A stretch of DNA of 8,823 bases, taken from positions 1 to 8,823 of the forward strand of contig URWU01000052.1 of the NCBI GenBank assembly GCA_900551585.1, read 5' to 3'. Positions within the stretch are counted from its first letter, which is position 1. The number at the start of each line of letters is the position of its first letter. Source of the DNA: an uncultured Alphaproteobacteria bacterium. GTDB lineage: Bacteria > Pseudomonadota > Alphaproteobacteria > RF32 > CAG-239. Positions 1-5,297 of the stretch are shown in pieces. Both the position numbers and the translations under genes were made by a program. The notes beneath the pieces were generated by a model. That model was not told the origin of the DNA. It did not search any database and saw only the letters and a program-made list of their open reading frames with translations.

Positions 1-48
1 CGAGATGTAGCTCCGTCTCGTGGGCTCGGAGATGTGTATAAGAGACAG
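1..48. other. Illumina Nextera i7-side adapter (artefact)
   Basis: This is not genomic DNA. Bases 30-48 are the 19-base Tn5 mosaic end AGATGTGTATAAGAGACAG. Bases 15-29 match the Nextera Read 2 adapter that precedes it. Bases 1-6 (cgagat) match the end of the P7 primer, which leaves gtagctcc at 7-14 in the place of the 8-base i7 index. From memory this is the complement of Nextera XT index N718. The genomic insert begins at base 49. Confidence 0.97.
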
Positions 49-49
49 G

Positions 50-190
50 GATAAATATCCAGGCTGGCGCCCAAATGTCTCAGGCGGAACTTTCAAACTT
101 AAGAATGGTAAAACTTTGACCGTAAAGTTTGAAAATGAACCGCGACCGGCTGGTTTCCCTTCAGCTTTGGACCCTGATGCCTGGAAATAA
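50..190 (+). CDS. C-terminal fragment of an unidentified protein
   Basis: An open frame of 46 codons runs from the adapter junction to TAA at 188-190. It begins DKYPGWRPNVSGG and ends FPSALDPDAWK. The 5' end is missing because the insert starts inside the gene. It is probably real coding sequence: the frame is open from the junction, the residues are varied and protein-like (alternating polar and hydrophobic residues in FKLKNGKTLTVKF, which suggests a beta strand or hairpin), and a good intrinsic terminator follows 25 bases after the stop. I do not recognise the family, and the fragment is too short to assign a function. Nothing upstream can be seen. Confidence 0.6.
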   Translation, partial: DKYPGWRPNVSGGTFKLKNGKTLTVKFENEPRPAGFPSALDPDAWK

Positions 191-214
191 AAATCCCGTT
201 TTATGAATAACTAA

Positions 215-247
215 AGCCTGCAATCTCGTATTGCAGGTTATTTTTTT
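215..247 (+). terminator. Intrinsic terminator of the truncated left-edge gene
   Basis: Stem CCTGCAAT (217-224) pairs perfectly with ATTGCAGG (230-237) around a five-base loop. One further A-T pair and a G-U pair extend the base of the stem. A T-rich tract (238-247) follows at once. Confidence 0.85.
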
Positions 248-299
248 GTTGCTTTTAAATAAAAATCAAGCTAGAACCCAAAACTTGCGAAAAATTATT

Positions 300-344
300 A
301 GTCCTTGTTAAGTTTGTGTTTGCTCTGTTATCGGGACTTTTTTT
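300..344 (+). terminator. Weak terminator- or attenuator-like hairpin ahead of the small ORF
   Basis: AGTCC (300-304) can pair with GGACT (334-338), which runs straight into seven T residues (338-344). The loop is long (29 bases) and the stem short, so this could be chance. If it is real it would end a short leader transcript before the gene at 373. I found no convincing -35/-10 pair in 248-372. The rest of the gap between 191 and 372 shows nothing else I can support. Confidence 0.2.
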
Positions 345-372
345 GAATATAAACACTTAATTTTAGTAGAAT

Positions 373-639
373 ATGAGAAAATTAGCTTATGTTTCGCTTT
401 TTGCTTTTTTAGGCCTTGTTGTGTTGATTAACTCTTACTCTCGTCAGGAAGATATCAACTCGCCTGAGAATAAAAAAGCTGTCGTGAAAAAATCTATTGT
501 CGCTGAAAATGATGTTCAGGAGGATAGTATCATACCGCTGACCCGGGTGCGCAAAAGGCCGTCACAGCCTTTGCCGCAGCCCAAAGTTCAGGAGCCGTCG
601 CCAAAATTGGTGTCGCCTCCTCCGGTAAACAGACCTTAA
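373..639 (+). CDS. Small membrane-anchored proline-rich protein, hypothetical
   Basis: An 88-residue protein. Residues 1-3 (MRK) are positively charged and are followed by a hydrophobic segment at about 4-21 (LAYVSLFAFLGLVVLIN), which looks like a signal anchor or an uncleaved signal peptide. Residues 24-52 are charged and polar. Residues 60-88 are rich in proline and basic residues (PSQPLPQPKVQEPSP, then SPPPVNRP). The likely arrangement is a single inner-membrane anchor with an extended periplasmic tail, resembling the proline-rich linkers of TonB-like or cell-wall-associated proteins, but no domain is present. No clear Shine-Dalgarno sequence precedes the ATG, which lowers confidence. The gene is followed within ten bases by a strong hairpin terminator, which supports it being transcribed. 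Function is unknown. Confidence 0.6.
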   Translation: MRKLAYVSLFAFLGLVVLINSYSRQEDINSPENKKAVVKKSIVAENDVQEDSIIPLTRVRKRPSQPLPQPKVQEPSPKLVSPPPVNRP

Positions 640-645
640 AACCAA

Positions 646-696
646 ACGCCCGCCTCAGATATTATTGCAATATCTCAGACGGGCGTCGGTATTTTT
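646..696. terminator. Bidirectional terminator between convergent genes
   Basis: An 18-base arm (646-663) pairs with 669-686 around a five-base loop, with two mismatches (C-A and C-C). On the plus strand the stem is followed by a T run (692-696). On the minus strand it is followed by a T-rich stretch (complement of the A-rich 636-646). It lies between the ends of the small plus-strand gene and the minus-strand ferritin-like gene and probably serves both. Confidence 0.85.
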
Positions 697-709
697 AAAA
701 GCAGGCGGC

Positions 710-1216
710 TTATTTCTTGAAGTGTTCCATACCGGCTTTAATATCAGCCAGATAATCTTCCAAATCCTGCTCATGGTCAATTTCTTCGCTCAAAATGTGG
801 CGGGAAACATGGAAAGTTTCAATATCCTTGGCACCCATGCACATATCGCAGATTTGCTGATAACGGCCGATAGCGCAGCGCTCGGCTTCCAGATTTTGTT
901 CCAAAAGTTTGACAATATATTCATCGGTCGGAGCGTCATATTTGCAAATAGCGTGTTTTTTCCACTCATCGGGATCCAGAACCGGCGTACCGCCCAGCTG
1001 AATAATACGGTCGCAGACTTTTTTGGCATGCTCGAATTCTTCTTTGGCATGGTCCAAAAATTCTTCGGCAATAATCTTGCGCATCGGGCCTTTGGCAACC
1101 TGAGCGCCGACCCAATATTGATAATATGCCAGCCATTCTTCGGAATAAGCGGTATTTAAAAGTTTCAAAATCTGTTCTTTGTTTTCTTTAATGATTTGCT
1201 GAGCCATTTGTCCCAT
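710..1216 (-). CDS. Ferritin-like diiron protein (bacterioferritin/Dps-like)
   Basis: A 168-residue all-helical protein of the ferritin-like superfamily, expected to oxidise Fe(II) at a diiron site and store iron or detoxify peroxide in the cytoplasm. Candidate ligands follow the bacterioferritin pattern: E27 in SEEWLAYYQY, E60 and H63 in EEFEHAKK, E110 or E112 in NLEAERCAIGRY, and E145 and H148 in EEIDHEQD. The segment RIIQLGGTP (70-78) after helix B is typical of bacterioferritins. The residue at the bacterioferritin haem-ligand position (Met52, in E-M-x-H) is Phe61 here, so bridging haem is unlikely. Five cysteines (68, 91, 114, 123, 126) are unusual and recall the Dps-like 'thioferritin' group, but alignment would be needed. 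The start at 1216 is chosen because GGAG (complement of 1224-1227) lies seven bases upstream. The second Met (residue 4) is too far from it. The gene appears monocistronic and is divergent from rpe. Confidence 0.88.
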   Translation of the reverse strand: MGQMAQQIIKENKEQILKLLNTAYSEEWLAYYQYWVGAQVAKGPMRKIIAEEFLDHAKEEFEHAKKVCDRIIQLGGTPVLDPDEWKKHAICKYDAPTDEYIVKLLEQNLEAERCAIGRYQQICDMCMGAKDIETFHVSRHILSEEIDHEQDLEDYLADIKAGMEHFKK

Positions 1217-1370
1217 AATTTTTCTCCGTAATAAAAGTTGGTGTATTTTTTGACTACGGTTGAGATAATCATCAAAACGCCCAAATCAAGACAATATTTT
1301 AATAATTTTCTGGCTTTTAAAAACCGCCTGTTTTATGATATTTAAAAACCATATTTTGAAGGAGTTTGCG

Positions 1371-2006
1371 ATGGTCAAAATTGCCCCCAGTATACTTTCA
1401 GCCGATTATGCTGCTTTCGGCCGTGAGATAACCGCTTTGGACGCTGCCGGCGCCGACATGATTCATGTTGATGTCATGGACGGCAATTATGTCCCCAATC
1501 TCACTTTCGGTCCGGGTGTTGTCAAAGCCCTGCGCCCTTATAGCAAACTGCCGTTTGACGTGCATTTGATGGTTGAAAATCCTGATAAGATGATTCCCTG
1601 GTTTGCCGATGCCGGTGCTGATATCATCACCGTGCATGCCGAGGTTTGCCCGCACTTGGACAAAACTTTGGATACCATCCATCAATATGGGATTAAAGCC
1701 GGCGTTTCTCTTAATCCGGCCACGCCTGAAACCTGCCTTGAATATGTATTGGACAAGGTCGATCAGATTTTGGTCATGACCGTCAACCCGGGCTTCGGCG
1801 GCCAGAGTTTTATTGAAGCGCAGCTGGAAAAAATTTCCAGAATAAAAAGCATGATTGGCTCTCGCGCCATTGAAATCGAAGTCGACGGCGGAATTAATCC
1901 GATGACGGCTTCCGAATGCGTGGCTGCCAGAGCAGATATCCTTGTGGCCGGAACATCTGTTTTTGCCGGCGGCAATTATCAGAAAAATATCAAGGCTTTA
2001 AGGTAA
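1371..2006 (+). CDS. rpe: Ribulose-phosphate 3-epimerase
   Basis: Interconverts D-ribulose 5-phosphate and D-xylulose 5-phosphate in the cytosolic pentose phosphate pathway. It is a 211-residue TIM-barrel protein, slightly short of the usual 215-230. Family motifs appear in order: APSILSAD (5-12), HVDVMDGNYVPN (32-43), DVHLMVENP (63-71), VNPGFGGQSF (138-147), EVDGGI (170-175) and AGTSVF (193-198). The metal ligands and acid/base residues are expected to be H32, D34, H65 and D172, all present. An in-frame ATG at 1335 would add 12 residues that do not belong to the family. The ATG at 1371 is preferred because AAGGAG (1359-1364) sits six bases upstream and the protein then begins MVKIAPSIL, as family members do. 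It is followed after 68 bases by the phoB-type gene and may be co-transcribed with it. Confidence 0.97.
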   Translation: MVKIAPSILSADYAAFGREITALDAAGADMIHVDVMDGNYVPNLTFGPGVVKALRPYSKLPFDVHLMVENPDKMIPWFADAGADIITVHAEVCPHLDKTLDTIHQYGIKAGVSLNPATPETCLEYVLDKVDQILVMTVNPGFGGQSFIEAQLEKISRIKSMIGSRAIEIEVDGGINPMTASECVAARADILVAGTSVFAGGNYQKNIKALR

Positions 2007-2054
2007 TTTTAAGACAATCCGCTTAAAATCTGCCATTATGAATGAGTCTTAAAA
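2007..2054 (+). repeat. Inverted repeats in the rpe-phoB spacer
   Basis: TTTTAAGAC (2007-2015) is a perfect inverted match to GTCTTAAAA (2046-2054). The first seven bases also match CTTAAAA at 2022-2028, so either of two downstream copies can pair with the same left arm. The first starts immediately after the rpe stop codon. No T run follows, so it does not look like an ordinary terminator. It could be an mRNA processing or stabilising hairpin, or an operator near the phoB start. Confidence 0.45.
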
Positions 2055-2074
2055 GAATTTGTAGGAGAATTCTG

Positions 2075-2779
2075 ATGAAACATGTCGTCATGCTGGTTGA
2101 AGATGAAGAGGCCCTGGCACTCCTTTTGAAGTATAATCTTGAAAAGGAAGGCTATGATGTTGTCTGGGAAGCCAGAGGCAACAAAGCTTTGGCCGAAATT
2201 GAAAAGAACCAGCCGTCGGTGATTATTTTGGACTGGATGCTGCCGGAAATCTCGGGTGTCGAAATCTGCAAACTGGTGCGCAGCAAGCCTGATATCAAAA
2301 CAATTCCGATTATCATGCTGACGGCCAAAGGCGAAGAAGAAGACAAAATTAAAGGCCTGTCTGCCGGCGCTGATGATTATGTGACCAAACCTTTCTCCAT
2401 TCCGGAACTGATGGCTCGGGTAAAAACCCAGCTGCGCCGTGTGCCGGAACCTCAGGAAGAAAAAGAATTTGTTTTTGAAGACATTCACATGGATTTAGGC
2501 GCCAAGAAAGTTTATCGCGGCGAGAATTATATCCACCTCGGGCCGACTGAATTCCGCCTGCTGCGGATGTTGATGGAAACGCCCGGCAAAGTTTTTTCAA
2601 GAGAACATTTGCTAAAAACCGTCTGGGGCGACAATATTTATGTTGAATCACGCACTGTTGATGTTCATATCCGCCGTTTGCGTAAATCTTTGAATCAGTT
2701 CGGACCGGATTATATCCGTACCGTCCGTGCCACCGGTTATTCTATTGATAAGAATGAAACCGGCGAACCCGAAGAATAA
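2075..2779 (+). CDS. phoB: PhoB-type response regulator (OmpR family)
   Basis: A 234-residue two-component transcription factor. The receiver domain (about 1-120) has the acidic pocket E9/D10, phospho-acceptor D53 in ILDWMLPEISG, T83 in MLTAK and K105 in TKPF, the same positions as in E. coli PhoB, including the adjacent W54. The C-terminal winged helix (about 130-230) carries GPTEFRLLR, FSREHLLKTVWG and RTVDVHIRRLRKSL, followed by RTVRATGY, all very close to PhoB. The expected role is activation of phosphate-starvation genes when phosphorylated by PhoR. The start is ATG 2075, with AGGAG (2063-2067) seven bases upstream. An in-frame ATG at 2042 would add 11 residues before the receiver and has no good ribosome binding site. 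No histidine kinase, pst or phoU gene lies nearby, so the partner is elsewhere. Another OmpR-family regulator is possible, but PhoB is the best fit. Confidence 0.9.
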   Translation: MKHVVMLVEDEEALALLLKYNLEKEGYDVVWEARGNKALAEIEKNQPSVIILDWMLPEISGVEICKLVRSKPDIKTIPIIMLTAKGEEEDKIKGLSAGADDYVTKPFSIPELMARVKTQLRRVPEPQEEKEFVFEDIHMDLGAKKVYRGENYIHLGPTEFRLLRMLMETPGKVFSREHLLKTVWGDNIYVESRTVDVHIRRLRKSLNQFGPDYIRTVRATGYSIDKNETGEPEE

Positions 2780-2799
2780 AATTTTACAATGCAAAAAAC

Positions 2800-2838
2800 A
2801 AAGCCGTCTTTTAACATGTGTTAAGAGACGGTTTTAAT
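2800..2838 (+). terminator. Intrinsic terminator after phoB
   Basis: A twelve-pair stem CCGTCTTTTAAC (2804-2815) with GTTAAGAGACGG (2820-2831), including one G-U pair and a four-base loop. Flanking A residues (2800-2802) pair with the T run 2832-2835. It ends the rpe-phoB unit. Confidence 0.88.
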
Positions 2839-3006
2839 ATTTGTTCTGGTTATCCGTTTGTAATAACCCTGGTAAAGATAACGGGATAAGCTTAATATAT
2901 CCGGATAAAATTTCGAAAAGAGCAATTTTATCAAAAAACTTGCTTTCTCGGCTCTTTTGGTGCAATATCCTCAAATATTATAACAATAATATCTTCTGGA
3001 GATTTT
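2839..3006 (+). promoter_or_regulatory. tgt upstream region with competing RNA helices
   Basis: A 168-base non-coding gap that should hold the tgt promoter and leader. Visible pairings are GGTTAT (2848-2853) with ATAACC (2863-2868), and its loop CCGTT (2854-2858) with AACGG (2880-2884), which together would form an H-type pseudoknot. TTATCCG (2850-2856) can instead pair with CGGATAA (2902-2908). Nearer the gene, 2914-2925 can pair with 2940-2950 (one bulge, one mismatch), or AAAAGAGC (2916-2923) can pair perfectly with GCTCTTTT (2951-2958). The last two exclude each other, as alternative leader structures do. I cannot match this to a known riboswitch, and some of the pairings may be DNA-level or chance. 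Confidence 0.35.
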
Positions 3007-4131
3007 ATGTCATTAAAATTTGAAATTTTGAAACGCTCGGGAAAATCCCGTCTCGGAAAACTGCATACCAAACATGGTGTTGTTGATACGCCGGCTTTTA
3101 TGCCTGTCGGTACTTGTGCCACGGTCAAGGCGATGATGCCGGAATCTGTAGCCGCTACCGGCGCGCAGATTTTGCTTGGCAATACCTATCATCTGATGCT
3201 GCGTCCGGGAGCCGATTTAGTTGAAAAAATGGGCGGTTTGCATAAGTTTATGAACTGGGATAAGCCGATTTTGACTGATTCCGGCGGCTTTCAGGTAATG
3301 AGCCTGACCGGCCTCCGCAAATTGACCGAAGAAGGCGTTGCGTTCAAATCTCATGTTGACGGTAAAAAGTTTTTCTTAAGCCCGGAAGAGTCAATTAAGA
3401 TTCAGCATAAACTGGATTCAAATATCACAATGTGTATGGACGAATGCGTCAAACTGCCTGCCGAACATGCTGTCGTCAAAAAATCAATGGAAATGTCCAT
3501 GCGTTGGGCCAAGCGCAGCAAAGAAGCTTTTGTCGACCGTGACGGTTATGGTATTTTTGGCATTCAGCAAGGCGGCGATTATGAAGATTTGCGCGCTTTT
3601 TCGGCTGAGCGTCTAAAAGAAATCGGTTTTGACGGTTATGCCATCGGCGGTCTGGCTGTCGGCGAGGGGCAGGAGACTATGTTCAAAGTTTTGGACTATG
3701 CGCCGGGAATGCTGCCTGATGACAAGCCGCGCTATTTAATGGGCGTCGGCCGCCCTGATGATATCGTCGGTGCGGTTTTAAGAGGCGTTGATATGTTTGA
3801 CTGCGTTATGCCGACCCGCTCGGGACGGACGTCGCAGGCTTTTACCGCTTTCGGCACTCTTAATATCCGCAATGCCCGCCACCGCGAGGATCCGCGTCCG
3901 CTGGAAGCCGGCTGTGACTGCCCGTTGTGCACAAATTATTCGCGTGCCTATATTCATCATCTGCAAAAGTGCAATGAGGTTCTTGCCGTCATGCTGCTGA
4001 CCTGGCATAATATCCGTTATTATCAGCGCTTGATGCAGGGTTTGCGGCAGGCTTTGGCCGATGACCGCTTGGAAGAATTTGCCAAAGAGTTTTATGCCAA
4101 ACAGGCGCAGGGCGATATTGCCGAATTATAA
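3007..4131 (+). CDS. tgt: tRNA-guanine transglycosylase (queuosine pathway)
   Basis: Replaces guanine 34 in the anticodon of tRNAs for Asp, Asn, His and Tyr with preQ1, a step in making queuosine. It acts in the cytosol, usually as a homodimer. The 374-residue protein is full length for the bacterial family. The general acid/base D91 is in LTDSGGFQVMSL. The substrate-recognition loop GIQQGG is at 185-190, and GLAVGE at 215-220. The nucleophile D265 is in FDCVMPTRSGRT. The structural zinc site is C303, C305, C308 and H334 (CDCPLC and LTWHN). The start ATG has GGAG at 2998-3001, five bases upstream. The LOG-family gene begins 19 bases after the stop, so the two are probably one operon. No other queuosine gene (queA, queF, queG) is in view. 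Confidence 0.97.
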   Translation: MSLKFEILKRSGKSRLGKLHTKHGVVDTPAFMPVGTCATVKAMMPESVAATGAQILLGNTYHLMLRPGADLVEKMGGLHKFMNWDKPILTDSGGFQVMSLTGLRKLTEEGVAFKSHVDGKKFFLSPEESIKIQHKLDSNITMCMDECVKLPAEHAVVKKSMEMSMRWAKRSKEAFVDRDGYGIFGIQQGGDYEDLRAFSAERLKEIGFDGYAIGGLAVGEGQETMFKVLDYAPGMLPDDKPRYLMGVGRPDDIVGAVLRGVDMFDCVMPTRSGRTSQAFTAFGTLNIRNARHREDPRPLEAGCDCPLCTNYSRAYIHHLQKCNEVLAVMLLTWHNIRYYQRLMQGLRQALADDRLEEFAKEFYAKQAQGDIAEL

Positions 4132-4150
4132 TTAAAAATTGAGGTCAGTG

Positions 4151-5107
4151 ATGGAAAATTGTGAGAATAAACCGGTTGAAGAAGTAATCGGCGACTTTTT
4201 TGAAGATAACTCGCAGGAAGGATTGCGCGTTTTTGTTGCCGGCGGCTCCCGTTCCGGAAATGATGCCTTATATGTTGAATCGGCTTATGAGCTTGGCCGC
4301 CAGATTGCCAAACTCGGTTTCAAGCTTGACTTTGGAATCTCCAATGCCGGTATTATGGGTGCTGTTGCCCGCGGTGTTCTGGACGGCTGGAACAAACAAA
4401 AATGCGCCACCAACCCGATTTTGGGCGTCACCACCAAAGAATATTACAACCTTTACCCGCATGATGACGAGCTGATTAAACAAATTGAAAACGTTGTTTT
4501 TGCCCAGACTTTGGAAGAGCGCAAACAAAAATTGCTGGACGCCGATTTTGTGGTTTTTGCGCCCGGCGGGGTCGGTACTCTTGATGAGCTGGCTTATGAC
4601 TGCGTGGCCATGCAGGACGGGCTGCTGCCTATAAAACCGTTTATTTTGTTTAACGTTGACGGCTATTTTCACCATATCGTTGAGTTCTTAAAAGAGATTG
4701 CCGCCAAAGGCTTTGCCGATCCGGTACCGTTTATTGTCGTTGATGATATTAACGAACTCAGCATTGTTTTCCGCTTGCTCAAACTGCGTTATAAAAAAGG
4801 TAAAACGACGGCCGAGGTTTATGCCGCTACCCGTCAGTTGATTTATGAATTGCCTTATTTCATTAAGAAAAAGCCGGATTCTTCGGTGCATGTTGAAGAT
4901 TTGATTGCCGACATGGACAAGACCAGTTTCCACGGTAATGCCGAAGAAAGACAGGAACTGGCTAACGAAATTGAACTGGCTTATCTGGAAAAAGAAATTG
5001 AGCGTATGTATGACCGCCTGGCCAAGACCGGACGCGATACGTCGATTGTCAGCGAAAAACTGACCAACCTGAAAAAGCGTAAAAAAGAAAATGCCAAAAG
5101 GAAATAA
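4151..5107 (+). CDS. LOG-family (lysine decarboxylase-like) protein with C-terminal extension
   Basis: A 318-residue protein. Residues 25-213 form a Rossmann-like LOG core: RVFVAGGSRSG (26-36), a glycine-rich SNAGIMGAVARG (64-75), TLEERKQKLL (120-129) with the conserved Arg124, and PGGVGTLDEL (138-147) with the catalytic-type Glu146. LOG enzymes cleave nucleoside monophosphates to free base and ribose 5-phosphate (cytokinin-activating activity in plants and some bacteria). The true substrate here is unknown. Residues 214-318 are an extra segment not found in standard 180-200-residue LOG proteins. About 265-314 look like a coiled coil, and the tail is very lysine-rich (KKRKKENAKRK). ATG 4151 is chosen over an in-frame TTG at 4139 because GAGG (4141-4144) is six bases upstream of it. 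It is probably co-transcribed with tgt. Confidence 0.85.
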   Translation: MENCENKPVEEVIGDFFEDNSQEGLRVFVAGGSRSGNDALYVESAYELGRQIAKLGFKLDFGISNAGIMGAVARGVLDGWNKQKCATNPILGVTTKEYYNLYPHDDELIKQIENVVFAQTLEERKQKLLDADFVVFAPGGVGTLDELAYDCVAMQDGLLPIKPFILFNVDGYFHHIVEFLKEIAAKGFADPVPFIVVDDINELSIVFRLLKLRYKKGKTTAEVYAATRQLIYELPYFIKKKPDSSVHVEDLIADMDKTSFHGNAEERQELANEIELAYLEKEIERMYDRLAKTGRDTSIVSEKLTNLKKRKKENAKRK

Positions 5108-5140
5108 TAAGGGGAGGGTCACCTCCTCATATTATTTTTC
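5102..5140 (+). terminator. Strong terminator overlapping the end of the LOG gene
   Basis: Seven pairs (5111-5117 with 5122-5128) around loop GTCA are extended by eight more A/T pairs (5102-5109 with 5130-5137) across a single A-A mismatch. The stem includes the TAA stop codon and runs into a T run (5135-5139). Two further T runs at 5144-5150 and 5158-5166 may act as a backup, but without clear stems. Confidence 0.88.
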
Positions 5141-5246
5141 AGCTTTTTTTATCGGGCTTTTTTTTGCTTCATGAGGCATTCTATCCGGACTGCGGGCTGG
5201 GCAGGATTTTTGCTTTTATAATTTTCGGCGTTGTTATGACAATCGG

Positions 5247-5274
5247 TTGATTAATTATAATTTTCCTTTATAAT
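5247..5274 (+). promoter_or_regulatory. Predicted promoter of the ABC transporter gene
   Basis: TTGATT (5247-5252) and a perfect TATAAT (5269-5274) are separated by 16 bases. Transcription would start near 5281 and leave a leader of about 17 bases. A second perfect TATAAT lies at 5256-5261, but its best -35 candidate, TTGTTA (5231-5236), has a spacer of 19. The region follows a strong terminator, which fits an independent promoter. Confidence 0.5.
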
Positions 5275-5293
5275 TGCCTGATTAAAGGAAAAT
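5260..5293 (+). repeat. Perfect 11-bp inverted repeat over the -10 box and RBS
   Basis: ATTTTCCTTTA (5260-5270) and TAAAGGAAAAT (5283-5293) are exact reverse complements separated by 12 bases. The left arm overlaps the start of the downstream TATAAT and the end of the upstream one. The right arm contains the AAAGGA ribosome binding site of the gene starting at 5298. It could be a repressor operator, or a hairpin that hides the binding site in transcripts that start further upstream. Confidence 0.7.
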
Positions 5294-5297
5294 CATC

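Noticed and set aside
665..1159. A 164-codon plus-strand open frame
   Set aside because: It is antisense to the ferritin-like gene, whose diiron motifs, start and ribosome binding site are clear. Its product is a low-complexity phenylalanine-rich shadow, and it starts inside the terminator hairpin.
1264..1273. A Fur-like half site (GATAATCATC) upstream of the ferritin-like gene
   Set aside because: It is only part of the 19-bp Fur consensus, lies in AT-rich DNA, and I could not place a convincing promoter around it. An Irr-type site was not found either.
2030..2036. A pho-box half site (CTGCCAT, near the consensus CTGTCAT) before phoB
   Set aside because: A pho box needs a second copy 11 bases on. 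The sequence at 2041-2047 (AATGAGT) does not match, so this is probably chance.
2848..2887. A preQ1 riboswitch upstream of tgt
   Set aside because: The pseudoknot-like order is suggestive, but the conserved preQ1-I bases and the A-rich tail pairing into the loop are not there as I know them. I kept it only as an unclassified structured leader.
2841..3023. A 60-codon open frame between phoB and tgt
   Set aside because: It has no ribosome binding site, overlaps the start of tgt in another frame, and has asparagine-, isoleucine- and lysine-rich composition as expected from AT-rich non-coding DNA.
5141..5166. A second terminator or small RNA in the T-rich stretch after the LOG gene
   Set aside because: Two T runs are present, but no stem of useful length precedes either of them.
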